From: Pararhodonellum marinum
GTDB lineage: Bacteria; Bacteroidota; Bacteroidia; Cytophagales; Cyclobacteriaceae
Assembly: GCF_015354735.1 (NCBI RefSeq)
Contig: NZ_JACEFJ010000002.1
Location: forward strand, 62,001 to 126,000
DNA length: 64,000 nt
Direction of reading: 5' to 3'
Under the pieces are notes generated by a model. That model was not told the DNA's origin, did not search any database, and worked only from the letters and a program-made list of their open reading frames with translations. The position numbers and the translations under genes are program-made. How positions within the stretch are numbered: the stretch's first letter is position 1; each line of letters begins with the position of its first letter. This document shows, one piece after another, positions 42,446 through 50,990 of the stretch.

Positions 42446-44092
42446 TCATTTCGAACTCCTCTCCACCTCCCTTAAATTCTCCAATTTCTTATTCCTCAAA
42501 AATCCGTTGATATCCTCAAAGTGTTCTTTCACCCGCTTGTTGCCGAATTCAAATACCTTGGTCACCAAACCATCCAAAAAGTCCCTGTCGTGGGAAACTA
42601 CAATCAGGGTTCCATCAAATGCCTTCAGCGCATCCTTGATGATGTCTTTGGTGCGCATGTCCAAGTGGTTGGTGGGCTCATCGAGAATCAAAAGATTGAC
42701 CGGCTCCAACAAAAGCTTGACCATGGCCAAACGGGTTTTTTCTCCGCCTGAAAGCACCCTTACTTTTTTGTTGATGTCATCTCCTTTGAACATAAAAGCC
42801 CCTAGGAGGTCCTTGATTTTGGTTCTGATTTCACCTACGGCGATCTGATCTATGGTCTCAAAAATAGTCAGACTTTCATCCAATAAGGAAGCCTGGTTTT
42901 GGGCAAAGTAGCCGACCATGGCGTTGTGTCCCAGTTCACATTTTCCCTCAAAATCAATTTCACCCATGATGGCTTTGATCATGGTGGATTTTCCTTCTCC
43001 GTTTTTCCCTACAAAAGCAAGCTTCTGACCACTCTCTATGATCATGCTGGCGTCTTTGAACACCACATGGTCACCGTAGGATTTGGTAAGCTCTTCTACG
43101 ATCACCGGATATTTGCCGGACCTCGGAGAGGGAGGGAAACGCAGTTTCAAAGCGGAGGTATCCACTTCGTCCACTTCAATGATTTCCATTTTTTCAAGCA
43201 TCTTCACCCTGGATTGTACCTGCAGGGTTTTGGAATAAGTGCCTTTAAAGCGGTCGATGAATCCCTGAATATCCGCAATGGTACGCTGCTGCTCATCATA
43301 ATGCTTCTGTTGCTGTTCGCGTCGCTCTTTCCGGAGTTCGAGGTAATGGCTGTATTTGGCCTTGTAATCATAGATTCTCCCCATCGTCACCTCAATGGTC
43401 CGGTTGGTGATGTTGTCCACAAAAGCCCTATCGTGGGAAATGACGACAACCGCCTTGGCTTTTTCCAATAAAAACTCCTCCAGCCATTGGATGGATTCGA
43501 TATCCAGGTGATTGGTAGGCTCATCCAAAAGAATCAGGTCAGGTTTTTGAAGCAGGATCTTGGCCAGTTCAATCCGCATCCGCCAGCCCCCGGAAAATTC
43601 CGAAGTAGGCCGCTGAAAATCTCCTCTCAAAAAACCCAAACCCAGCAGGACTTTCTCCACCTCTGCCTCATAATTGACCTCTTCAATGGCATAAAATTGC
43701 TCACTTAGTTCAGATACCTTTTCGATGATCTTGTAGTATTCCTCAGAATCATAATCTGTTCTGACGGTAAGTTCCTCATTGAGTCTATCGATCTCAGTCT
43801 TCATTTTCAGGTAGGATGCAAATGCCTTGGAAGTTTCCTCAAAAACCGAACAATCATCCCCAGTCAAAAAGTGCTGGGGGAGATAGGCAATCACCGCATC
43901 CTTTGGGGCGGAAACACCTCCGGTTGTGGCTTTGGTCGCACCGGCAATGATTTTAAGCATGGTGGATTTGCCTGCCCCGTTTTTACCCATTAGGGCTATT
44001 TTATCATTTTCATTGATGGAAAAAGATACATTGCTGAAAAGGGCCTGACCGCCATGGATGACGGAGATATTGTCTACTGAAATCATGAGCAT
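42446..44092 (-). CDS. ABC-F family ATP-binding protein
   Basis: 548 aa, two ABC ATPase domains and no membrane part. First Walker A GKNGAGKST at 37-45 and second GKNGEGKST; signatures FSGGWRMRIELA and LSGGEKTRLAM; both Walker B strands end in LLDEPTNHLD / LILDEPTNHLDM. The charged linker between domains (about 240-320) is the ribosome-reaching arm of this class. ABC-F proteins modulate translation or resist ribosome-targeting drugs; the sub-type is not decided here. Start could also be the ATG at 44086. Confidence 0.94.
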   Translation of the reverse strand: MLMISVDNISVIHGGQALFSNVSFSINENDKIALMGKNGAGKSTMLKIIAGATKATTGGVSAPKDAVIAYLPQHFLTGDDCSVFEETSKAFASYLKMKTEIDRLNEELTVRTDYDSEEYYKIIEKVSELSEQFYAIEEVNYEAEVEKVLLGLGFLRGDFQRPTSEFSGGWRMRIELAKILLQKPDLILLDEPTNHLDIESIQWLEEFLLEKAKAVVVISHDRAFVDNITNRTIEVTMGRIYDYKAKYSHYLELRKERREQQQKHYDEQQRTIADIQGFIDRFKGTYSKTLQVQSRVKMLEKMEIIEVDEVDTSALKLRFPPSPRSGKYPVIVEELTKSYGDHVVFKDASMIIESGQKLAFVGKNGEGKSTMIKAIMGEIDFEGKCELGHNAMVGYFAQNQASLLDESLTIFETIDQIAVGEIRTKIKDLLGAFMFKGDDINKKVRVLSGGEKTRLAMVKLLLEPVNLLILDEPTNHLDMRTKDIIKDALKAFDGTLIVVSHDRDFLDGLVTKVFEFGNKRVKEHFEDINGFLRNKKLENLREVERSSK

Positions 44093-44106
44093 TAAGATTG
44101 AAGCTG

Positions 44107-44114
44107 CAAAGGTA
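44107..44114 (-). promoter_or_regulatory. Putative -7 box of the ABC-F gene
   Basis: TACCTTTG on the minus strand, an exact TAnnTTTG box, 14 nt before the annotated start. The only TTTG upstream is 13 nt away, shorter than the usual spacing, so this is a partial match. The short leader would favour the ATG at 44086. Confidence 0.35.
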
Positions 44115-44277
44115 AGGGTAAAAAAATCAAAGTGGAATATGCCTATCTATTAATTCAATTCTAACCATGAATCGAATGGGATAACCAAATTCATTATTAT
44201 TGAAATTAAAACAAAAACTATTTTAAATGTGATTTAGGAATGATTTTTGGTATATTTATATAATAAAATACATAACC

Positions 44278-44550
44278 ATGAATAACAGAGAGAAATTAAA
44301 CAAAATGGATAGGGCCTTGAGATTATTAGAAGATCTCAAGCACAGTCAAGTAGCGATGGTAGAAAAAGTTTCTCATCTTCAATTGGATGCCATGGAATTC
44401 AGCTTTTCTGAGATGGAAAAAAATATGGGAGACTTATACAGTAGATACAATGAATCCCTTGACCTGTTAAATGCTGAAATTGAAAGATTTGACATCAAAA
44501 GAAATCAATTCGAAATGAAGCACGGGTTGGACAAAATAGAAGAAGAGTAG
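44278..44550 (+). CDS. Small helical protein of unknown function
   Basis: 90 aa, highly charged, no hydrophobic segment or cysteine. Heptad-like spacing (MDRALRLLEDLKHSQVAMVEKV, LDLLNAEIERFDIKR) suggests one long coiled coil. Cytoplasmic. Not recognised as a family. Its 185-bp upstream gap contains TATATTTA at 44251, a weak -7 box. Coding status rests on clean start, length and amino-acid make-up. Confidence 0.6.
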   Translation: MNNREKLNKMDRALRLLEDLKHSQVAMVEKVSHLQLDAMEFSFSEMEKNMGDLYSRYNESLDLLNAEIERFDIKRNQFEMKHGLDKIEEE

Positions 44551-44660
44551 TGCTGAGCATGGCCTATTTTGTTTTGCCACTGTCCTGCTAATTATACGCA
44601 TTCGTCAAGACAGTAGTCCCGGCGGATGCATTTAATTGGCACAACTGGATGACTATAAAA

Positions 44661-45494
44661 TCAGCTTTTTTTGGTCAAAACCAAGGCTGCCCACTCATTT
44701 TTCACATTTTGACGCTCAAGATCCAGACCCAATGAGGAGGAAAGTGTGACAAGGTCCACTACATCATATTCATAAAACCCGCTTAGCAGCATGAACCCCC
44801 CGGTTTTCAAATTATCCGCGTAAATGGGTAATTCCTCCAGCAGCACGTTTTTGTTGATGTTGGCCAAAAGAATGTCAAATTTCAAGGAAGGTTTTACCTC
44901 AGTGATCGTTCCCAAACCCATCCTAACAGGTCCCATGCCGTTGAGATCGAAATTTTCATTGCCGTTTTCCACACTCCAAGCATCTATATCGAAGGCTTCA
45001 ATGTGTTTGGCTCCCAATTTTTTGGCCATGATGGCCAAAATCCCGGTACCTGAACCCACATCACATACTTTCTTTCCCTTATGGTCTATGGTTAATTGGT
45101 GGGTAAGCATCAAGAAGGTAGTGGCATGGTGTCCTGTGCCAAAAGACATCTTTGGATTGATCAGGATTTCATAAGGAATATGGGGCATAGGGGGATGAAA
45201 GGAGGCCCTTACATAAACTTTGTTTTCCACCAAAATGGGATCATAATGTTTCTCCCACTCCTCATTCCAATTGACCTTGGCCATTTTGCCCTCTGTGACT
45301 TGGATTTCAGCTACCTCTTTGTATTTTATCACTAAGGCATCAAAAGGTTTTCTTTCGAAGTCATTTTCCTCCACATAAGCTTCAATGCCTTCCTCGGTCT
45401 CCAAAAAAGAATCAAAACCGATTTCCGCCAGTTCGGCAATCAGGATTTCTTTAAATTCCTCTTTACAAGCAATCTTAAATTCTAGATAGTCCAT
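44661..45494 (-). CDS. prmA: Ribosomal protein L11 methyltransferase
   Basis: 277 aa. SAM-dependent trimethylation of L11. The N-terminal substrate-recognition domain precedes MSFGTGHHATT (the PrmA signature before motif I), then CDVGSGTGILAIMA and LLANINKNVL. Convergent with nothing; tpiA lies 69 nt upstream on the same strand and may be co-transcribed with it. Confidence 0.95.
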   Translation of the reverse strand: MDYLEFKIACKEEFKEILIAELAEIGFDSFLETEEGIEAYVEENDFERKPFDALVIKYKEVAEIQVTEGKMAKVNWNEEWEKHYDPILVENKVYVRASFHPPMPHIPYEILINPKMSFGTGHHATTFLMLTHQLTIDHKGKKVCDVGSGTGILAIMAKKLGAKHIEAFDIDAWSVENGNENFDLNGMGPVRMGLGTITEVKPSLKFDILLANINKNVLLEELPIYADNLKTGGFMLLSGFYEYDVVDLVTLSSSLGLDLERQNVKNEWAALVLTKKS

Positions 45495-45563
45495 TATTTA
45501 ATCTTGATTGAGATGAGCATGAATAACCCGCATTCCTCTCAAAACCAAAAATCTAAATATCCC

Positions 45564-46325
45564 TTAAAATGACTTGGCTATATCCACAAAGTCTCTTGAC
45601 TTCAAAGATGCCCCACCTATCAAACCTCCATCCACATCATTTTTGGAGAAGATATCAGGGGCATTTCCTGGATTGCAGCTTCCTCCATATAGAATGGGGG
45701 TCTGTTGAGCCAACTCTTCCCCGAAGTGGCTGCCAAGATGCTTTCTTATCGCTGCATGCATGTCCTGCGCCTGATCTGAACTAGCCGTTTTTCCGGTTCC
45801 AATGGCCCAAATTGGCTCGTAGGCGATAACAATTTTTCCAAATTCTTCCGGGCTCAACCCAAAAAGGCTTTCGGACAATTGCGCTGTGACATAGGCATCT
45901 TGGGTTCCGGCCTCTCTGATTTCCAAAGGTTCTCCACAACAGAATATAGGAATCAGGCCATTTTCCAGGGCCTGTTTGGTTTTTGCTGTAAGCAAAGCAT
46001 TGGTTTCTTTGAAATATTCCCGGCGCTCACTATGGCCTATAATTACATAAGTAGAACCAAAAGACGCCAGCATTGATGCAGAAATTTCTCCGGTAAAAGC
46101 GCCGGAAGCCTTATCGGAACAGTTTTGTGCCCCTAAAAATATTCCTTTGGTTTCACCGATCAGCTTTTTGACTCCCTGAAGGTGAACAAAAGGAGGGTTA
46201 AGGACTAGGATCACATCTTTTAGGTTCTCATCCTCAAACATGTGAACTATCTCAGATGTCAGTTTGTGACCCTCTTCTTGGTTAAGGTTCATCTTCCAGT
46301 TGCCGGCTACAATTTTCTTACGCAT
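45564..46325 (-). CDS. tpiA: Triosephosphate isomerase
   Basis: 253 aa from the ATG at 46325; the longer frame from 46409 runs into recX territory and is rejected. Substrate residues N9 and K11 in AGNWKMN, catalytic histidine in IGHSERRE, catalytic glutamate in AYEPIWAIGTGKT, and the phosphate loop YGGSCNPGNA. Glycolysis/gluconeogenesis enzyme. Divergent from recX. Confidence 0.98.
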   Translation of the reverse strand: MRKKIVAGNWKMNLNQEEGHKLTSEIVHMFEDENLKDVILVLNPPFVHLQGVKKLIGETKGIFLGAQNCSDKASGAFTGEISASMLASFGSTYVIIGHSERREYFKETNALLTAKTKQALENGLIPIFCCGEPLEIREAGTQDAYVTAQLSESLFGLSPEEFGKIVIAYEPIWAIGTGKTASSDQAQDMHAAIRKHLGSHFGEELAQQTPILYGGSCNPGNAPDIFSKNDVDGGLIGGASLKSRDFVDIAKSF

Positions 46326-46365
46326 GGTTTTTAAAATTAGGTTTAATACATTTGATCTTGGGACC

Positions 46366-46377
46366 CTTGGATCCAAG
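46366..46377. promoter_or_regulatory. Perfect 12-bp palindrome between tpiA and recX
   Basis: CTTGGATCCAAG lies in the 71-bp divergent spacer. A TACATTTG box at 46347-46354 (plus strand, exact TAnnTTTG) precedes it and could serve recX. The palindrome might be an operator; no known regulator consensus is recognised. Confidence 0.3.
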
Positions 46378-46396
46378 AATGTTAAAATTACACAAA

Positions 46397-46900
46397 ATGT
46401 CCTTCCCAAGAAAAGAATATTCGGAAAGCAAGCCTAAAAATAAGTTAGACCCCAAAACGGCCAAGCTGAAAATCGCTGCTTTTTGTGCTTATCAGGAACG
46501 CTGTCAGCAGGAAGTCAGAAGCAAATTGTATGATTACGGGCTGTACTCCGATGAAGTTGAAGATCTGTTGGCAGTGATGATTACTGAGGGGTTTTTGAAT
46601 GAAGAAAGGTATGCCAAAGCCTTTGTACGAGGTAAATTTGGCTTGAAGAAATGGGGAAGAATCAAAATCGCCATGGAACTTAAGCAAAGAAAAATATCTG
46701 AAAATTGCATCAAAATCGGGTTTAGGGAAATTGATCCCGAAGCATATACCGCTACCCTGAAATCTTTGGTGGAGAACAAGTGGAATCAACTCAAGGATCA
46801 GGATCTTTTTATTAGAAAAATGAAAGTACAGCGTTTTCTAATGTCAAAGGGATACGAGCAGGACTTGATTGCTGAACAAATCGCAGGTTTTAAGCTTTGA
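46397..46900 (+). CDS. recX: Regulatory protein RecX
   Basis: 167 aa from the ATG at 46397; ATGs at 46379 and further upstream would lengthen an already basic, unstructured N-terminus. Three-helix RecX repeats are visible: AAFCAYQERCQQEVRSKLYDYG, ITEGFLNEERYAKAFVRGKF and the characteristic KWGRIKIAMELKQRKIS. RecX binds and restrains RecA filaments; recA is not in the window. Convergent overlap of 11 bp with the next gene. Confidence 0.9.
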   Translation: MSFPRKEYSESKPKNKLDPKTAKLKIAAFCAYQERCQQEVRSKLYDYGLYSDEVEDLLAVMITEGFLNEERYAKAFVRGKFGLKKWGRIKIAMELKQRKISENCIKIGFREIDPEAYTATLKSLVENKWNQLKDQDLFIRKMKVQRFLMSKGYEQDLIAEQIAGFKL

Positions 46901-47525
46901 CCCGAAAAACATCCTCTCCTTCCTTTGGAAGAATTTCCAAAACATTGGCCAAAACCAACCTAATCAGTGTTTTTGAAGCAATAAATTTTGATAGTCCGGC
47001 CAATTTGGCAAATTCTTTTAAGGTGATGCTTGAGTTGGCTTCCAATGCCTTCATCAAGATGGTTTCTTTTTCACCATATTGAAAAATGATGTCTTTTGGA
47101 TTTTTGGACCTTCTCAGGATTTCCCATACTTCCCTACTGGCTTGAATGGAACGATCCCCTACGCGGACAAAGGCTTTCTTGCGCTTTTCTTCCCAAATAA
47201 AATGGGGTTTCCTTGGACTCCGATGTATGGTATAGACAGCCACTCCTTTTTTTGGACTCAGCGCAAAGATGCTTTTATCCACCTCTAGAGTAGGTTTGAC
47301 CAATGTTTTGATGGCCTGATCCATGACGTACACTTCTTCCTCTATGAACCGCTGACCGCTGACCCTGCCGTCATCATCCACGCCGATGATCAAATGTCCC
47401 CCGTCAGAATTGGCAAAAGCAATCACCTCCCGAATGATTTTATCGGGATGGGCAGCCTTTTTTTTAAACTCTACCCGCTGCCCCTCACCTTGACTGGCCA
47501 GTTTTCTGACTTCCTGAAGGGTCAT
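46890..47525 (-). CDS. AlbA_2 (Schlafen-like) domain protein with C-terminal winged helix
   Basis: 211 aa. Residues 12-125 are an AlbA_2/DUF4062-style nucleic-acid or nucleotide-binding fold: ESQRVEFKKK-like EGQRVEFKKKAA, IREVIAFANSDGGHLIIGVDDDG and AFVRVGDRSIQAS. The C-terminal part (from 150) resembles a winged helix (LKEFAKLAGLSKFIASKTLIRLV). Members are often called transcriptional regulators or ATP-binding proteins; function unknown. It converges on recX and starts 11 nt after the barrel protein gene region. Confidence 0.82.
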   Translation of the reverse strand: MTLQEVRKLASQGEGQRVEFKKKAAHPDKIIREVIAFANSDGGHLIIGVDDDGRVSGQRFIEEEVYVMDQAIKTLVKPTLEVDKSIFALSPKKGVAVYTIHRSPRKPHFIWEEKRKKAFVRVGDRSIQASREVWEILRRSKNPKDIIFQYGEKETILMKALEANSSITLKEFAKLAGLSKFIASKTLIRLVLANVLEILPKEGEDVFRVKA

Positions 47526-47536
47526 TTTTGATGGAA

Positions 47537-47971
47537 TTAGTTGATTAAAAAAGCGAGTCCTCCGCGGAGGCCAACCCGGTTAGACCCAATGTAGTAATCT
47601 GTGATGGCCTCCACCCTCAGACGGTAGGTGAGGTTATGGGAATATCCAACACCCAGTGAGGTGTCACTGTTGGGCCCCAACAAGAATCTGGCACGTACGA
47701 AAACCGGGTCGAATGGGTACACCCTAGCCCCTAAAGTCACCTGATTGTTTCTGTTAGAATTGAATTCGTAACCTCCTGAAAGGGAAAACCAATGTGTCAT
47801 GAAATAGTTTCCCTCCAAACCGATTTGACTCCTTTGAAACAAGCCAGAGTTATCAGACCGAATCAGATCTGCTCCTCCTGAAATCAGCAAACTTCCGGGT
47901 GATTGTTGGGCAAATGAACTTTTAACTCCCACCAAACTCAAAAATACCAGCACTACACAAATCTTCTTCAT
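47537..47971 (-). CDS. Small outer-membrane beta-barrel-like protein
   Basis: 144 aa. Signal peptide (KKICVVLVFLSLVGVKSSFAQ) and a mature part of alternating strands with aromatic ends: LEGNYFMTHWFSLSGGYEF, RVYPFDPVFVRARFLL, SLGVGYSHNLTYRLRVEA. About eight strands fit a small barrel. Not assigned to a family. In operon-like position with the AlbA_2 gene and downstream of uvrB on the same strand. Confidence 0.68.
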   Translation of the reverse strand: MKKICVVLVFLSLVGVKSSFAQQSPGSLLISGGADLIRSDNSGLFQRSQIGLEGNYFMTHWFSLSGGYEFNSNRNNQVTLGARVYPFDPVFVRARFLLGPNSDTSLGVGYSHNLTYRLRVEAITDYYIGSNRVGLRGGLAFLIN

Positions 47972-48057
47972 AACTTATTCTTGTAATTAAAATTAAAAGC
48001 TCAATCAGGCTCAATCAAATTGGCCTATACACTTAGTAAAACTGTCTTTTGGGGTTG

Positions 48058-50097
48058 TTAAAGAGAATCCTGTTTTAGACTTTCCAATTTATTTTTATAA
48101 GCCTGCCAATCATCTCTCAGTCGGGCAGCTTCCATGAAATTCAATTCTTTGGCCGCTTTTTCCATCAGTCTTTGGGTCTGGGTGATTAATTTTTCCAGTT
48201 TGTCCTTACTCAAATACTGTACCACAGGATCAGCAGCTACTGAATTTCCGGTAAGGAAATCATCCGCGTATACCTTGGCATTCCTTTTACTGTCCGCCAC
48301 TTTGGTCTGCCCCATGATTTTTTCTCTGGACTTGATGATGGTTGTGGGCGTGATGCCATGTTCAGCATTGTAGGCCATCTGCACCGCCCTCCTTCGATTG
48401 GTTTCATCTATGGCCGCCTGCATGCTGTCTGTTACCTTATCCGCATACATGATCACCCTGCCTTTGTCATTTCTTGCGGCCCTGCCTATGGTCTGTACGA
48501 GGCTTCTTTCATTTCTCAAAAACCCCTCTTTGTCAGCATCCAATATCGCCACTAAAGAAACTTCGGGTAAATCCAGTCCTTCCCGCAACAAATTGACCCC
48601 AACGAGCACATCAAAAACACCCAAGCGAAGTTCCCTTAGAATTTCCACCCGGTCCAGGGGCTTTACCTCGGAGTGGATGTAACGGCTTTTTACGCCGGCT
48701 CTCTCCAGGTATTTCTGAAGTTCCTCTGCCATTCTTTTGGTCAAAGTAGTCACCAAGACCCTTGCCTCGTCCTTGACAGTAAGGTCTATTTCCTCCAATA
48801 AATCATCAATCTGATGTGCACTGGGCCTTACCTCTATTACTGGGTCCAACAAACCAGTAGGTCGAATAATCTGTTCCACCACAGCTCCCCCTGTCTGGGA
48901 CAGTTCATAGTCTGCCGGTGTGGCACTGACATAGATGATCTGATTCATCATGGTTTCAAATTCTTCAAATTTGAGGGGTCTGTTGTCCAAGGCAGAGGGA
49001 AGCCTAAAGCCGTATTCGACCAAATTTACTTTCCTAGAGCGGTCTCCTCCCCACATCGCCCGAACCTGTGGTACGGTTACATGGCTTTCATCGATGACCA
49101 TCAGGTAATCATCAGGGAAATAATCCAGCAAACAGAAAGGTCTGGTGCCAGGAAGCCTGCGGTCAAAGTAGCGTGAGTAATTCTCCACCCCTGAGCAATA
49201 ACCCAATTCCCGGATCATTTCAAGGTCAAACTCGGTCCTTTCTCGCAACCTCTTTGCCTCCACCAATTTGAGGTCTTTTTCAAAGAATGAAACCTGTGCC
49301 ATCAGGTCATCCTGAATTTCGTGGATGGCCGTATCTATCACATCCCTACCGGTGACAAATAGGTTGGCAGGAAATATCGAGATTATTTTTTCATCAGATA
49401 TCTTTTTCCCAGTCTCGGGGTCCACCCGTTGAATACCCTCGATCTCATCTCCCCAAAAAAAGATCCTGTAAGCAAAATCCGCATAGGCTACAAAAATATC
49501 CACCGTATCACCCTTCACCCGAAAGGTACCTCTTGTCAGTTCCTGATTGGTGCGGCTGTAAAGGATATCGACCAGTTTAAATAGAAACTGATTTCTGGGG
49601 ATGCGGTCTCCTTCCTGCAAGCGAATGATGTTTTTGCCAAATTCATCCGGGTTTCCTATACCATAAATACAGGAAACAGAAGCCACTACAATCACGTCTC
49701 TACGGCCTGACAGCAAGGAGGAGGTGGCACTTAATCTGAGCTTTTCGATTTCTTCATTGATCGAAAGATCTTTTTCTATGTAAGTCCCAGAAGTGGGAAT
49801 AAAGGCCTCAGGTTGATAATAGTCGTAATAGCTGATAAAATATTCGACGGCATTTTCCGGGAAAAACTGCTTGAATTCCCCGTAGAGCTGTGCAGCAAGG
49901 GTTTTGTTATGGCTCAAGACCAAGGTGGGTTTTTGCACCTGCTGAATGACATTGGCCACGGTAAAGGTCTTGCCGGAACCCGTCACCCCTAAAAGTACCT
50001 GGGCCGGATCACCATTGTCTATGGCCCGTACCAAACTTTCAATGGCCTTTGGCTGGTCTCCGGTCGGCTGATAATCTGAAATGAGTTTAAAATCCAT
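48058..50097 (-). CDS. uvrB: Excinuclease ABC subunit B
   Basis: 679 aa from the ATG at 50097; ten extra codons upstream are not typical. Helicase-like damage-verification subunit of nucleotide excision repair. Walker A GVTGSGKT at 37-44, the beta-hairpin [30 protein letters not shown] (motif VI), and a C-terminal UVR domain ([12 protein letters not shown]) for UvrC contact. Partner UvrA is at 21731. A 0.9-kb non-coding gap separates it from the next upstream gene. Confidence 0.98.
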   Translation of the reverse strand: MDFKLISDYQPTGDQPKAIESLVRAIDNGDPAQVLLGVTGSGKTFTVANVIQQVQKPTLVLSHNKTLAAQLYGEFKQFFPENAVEYFISYYDYYQPEAFIPTSGTYIEKDLSINEEIEKLRLSATSSLLSGRRDVIVVASVSCIYGIGNPDEFGKNIIRLQEGDRIPRNQFLFKLVDILYSRTNQELTRGTFRVKGDTVDIFVAYADFAYRIFFWGDEIEGIQRVDPETGKKISDEKIISIFPANLFVTGRDVIDTAIHEIQDDLMAQVSFFEKDLKLVEAKRLRERTEFDLEMIRELGYCSGVENYSRYFDRRLPGTRPFCLLDYFPDDYLMVIDESHVTVPQVRAMWGGDRSRKVNLVEYGFRLPSALDNRPLKFEEFETMMNQIIYVSATPADYELSQTGGAVVEQIIRPTGLLDPVIEVRPSAHQIDDLLEEIDLTVKDEARVLVTTLTKRMAEELQKYLERAGVKSRYIHSEVKPLDRVEILRELRLGVFDVLVGVNLLREGLDLPEVSLVAILDADKEGFLRNERSLVQTIGRAARNDKGRVIMYADKVTDSMQAAIDETNRRRAVQMAYNAEHGITPTTIIKSREKIMGQTKVADSKRNAKVYADDFLTGNSVAADPVVQYLSKDKLEKLITQTQRLMEKAAKELNFMEAARLRDDWQAYKNKLESLKQDSL

Positions 50098-50158
50098 ACT
50101 ACCTGATTGGTTATCCCTTGATAACAACTCCGCCGCTTAAAATAGTTTGTCAAATCGG

Positions 50159-50212
50159 GACTTTATTTTTTGTTGCTTTAAGCCTATTCAGGTTATAATA
50201 CAGGTGATTGGT
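50159..50212 (-). pseudogene. Remnant of the 3' end of the DUF4105 gene
   Basis: 49 of 54 bases match 51024-51077, the 3' end of the DUF4105 gene, in the same orientation. The reading frame survives: TNHLYYNLNRLKATKNKVPI then a stop, against TNYLYYNLNRLKAAKNKVSI in the intact gene, which then runs nine codons further. Similarity stops sharply at both edges. Confidence 0.8.
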
Positions 50213-50437
50213 TAAACAGGGCAACTGAAAACGGAGGTAAAGCTTGTGGCTCAAAGCTGAAAAGCAGGTAAATGGTTAAACAGGGGAACAGATAATCTGG
50301 AGAACAGATAAACAGTATATCAGGGATTGGCAAAAGCTAGAAGCTGAAAGCTCAAAGCAGTCATATCCAAGCCAAAGGCATTAGAAAGTAGAATTTGAAA
50401 GCAAAAACCCTGGCCTTAAAGCAGCTGGTTTTTGGGA

Positions 50438-50507
50438 GGGGATGGGGAGCGTTAAGAAAATGAGTTAGCTCCTCAAGGAGATCCACTCATTTTTAGCTCC
50501 CCACCCC
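50438..50507. repeat. Long nested inverted repeat
   Basis: Outer arms GGGGATGGGGAGC and GCTCCCCACCCCC pair with one bulge, inner arms AAAATGAGT and ACTCATTTT pair perfectly, and the centre is CTCC-TCAA-GGAG. The whole could fold into one stem of about 25 bp with internal loops. No T-run, so not a standard terminator. Confidence 0.7.
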
Positions 50508-50990
50508 CGGACAAAAATTAAATTGGGATGTGTTTTTGGTTTTAGAGGTGGAATAGTAATCAATTTAAAAGCTGATTTACAGCCTTGATTTTTTCCTGCT
50601 TGGCAGACAGGGGTTCTTTTGGATCAAGCAAAAAGAACAGAGGAAACAGGGTAAGTCAATCCAAATAATGGTAGCCAACAAAAACGAGACAGAAAAAAAA
50701 ACCTAGAACCAGTCTCCAGACTACTCCTGACTATTTTGAGTAGACTTTGAGCAACAAGATTGGGAAAAGTCCATTTGAAGTGCCCAGGTTGATGAGGTTA
50801 TGTTGAATACCTATGGAATAGGTTTACAATGGGCATTTCCGACTACTAATTCCGCAGACAAAAGACGCTTATTCAAGGGTTTCGGCAAAGCGATGGTTTT
50901 CCAGAGGGAGATTTTGGGGCCGAAACCTTGGGTGAAGGTGACATTTTTCCCCCGCGATTCGACAGGCTCACCCGAAGGTTTGTGCTTCGC

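Larger units (their letters stand above)
50098..50990. other. Large non-coding gap with a gene-end remnant, degenerate repeats and a hairpin
   Basis: 893 bp. Contents: a 54-bp copy of the DUF4105 3' end at 50159-50212; a stretch 50205-50390 with recurring words GGTTAAACAGGG and AACAGATAA and AAGCTGAAAGC; a nested hairpin at 50438-50507; a TGCTTGGCAGACAGGGG word at 50601; and CGACAGGCTCACCCGAAGG at 50960. The only sizeable opening (50800-51063) runs antisense into the DUF4105 gene and is not credible. Confidence 0.65.

Noticed and set aside
42087-42848. 253-codon plus-strand opening
   Set aside because: Low-complexity reading of the repeat patch that then runs antisense to the ABC-F gene.
42899-43471. 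190-codon plus-strand opening
   Set aside because: Antisense to the ABC-F gene; no family resemblance.
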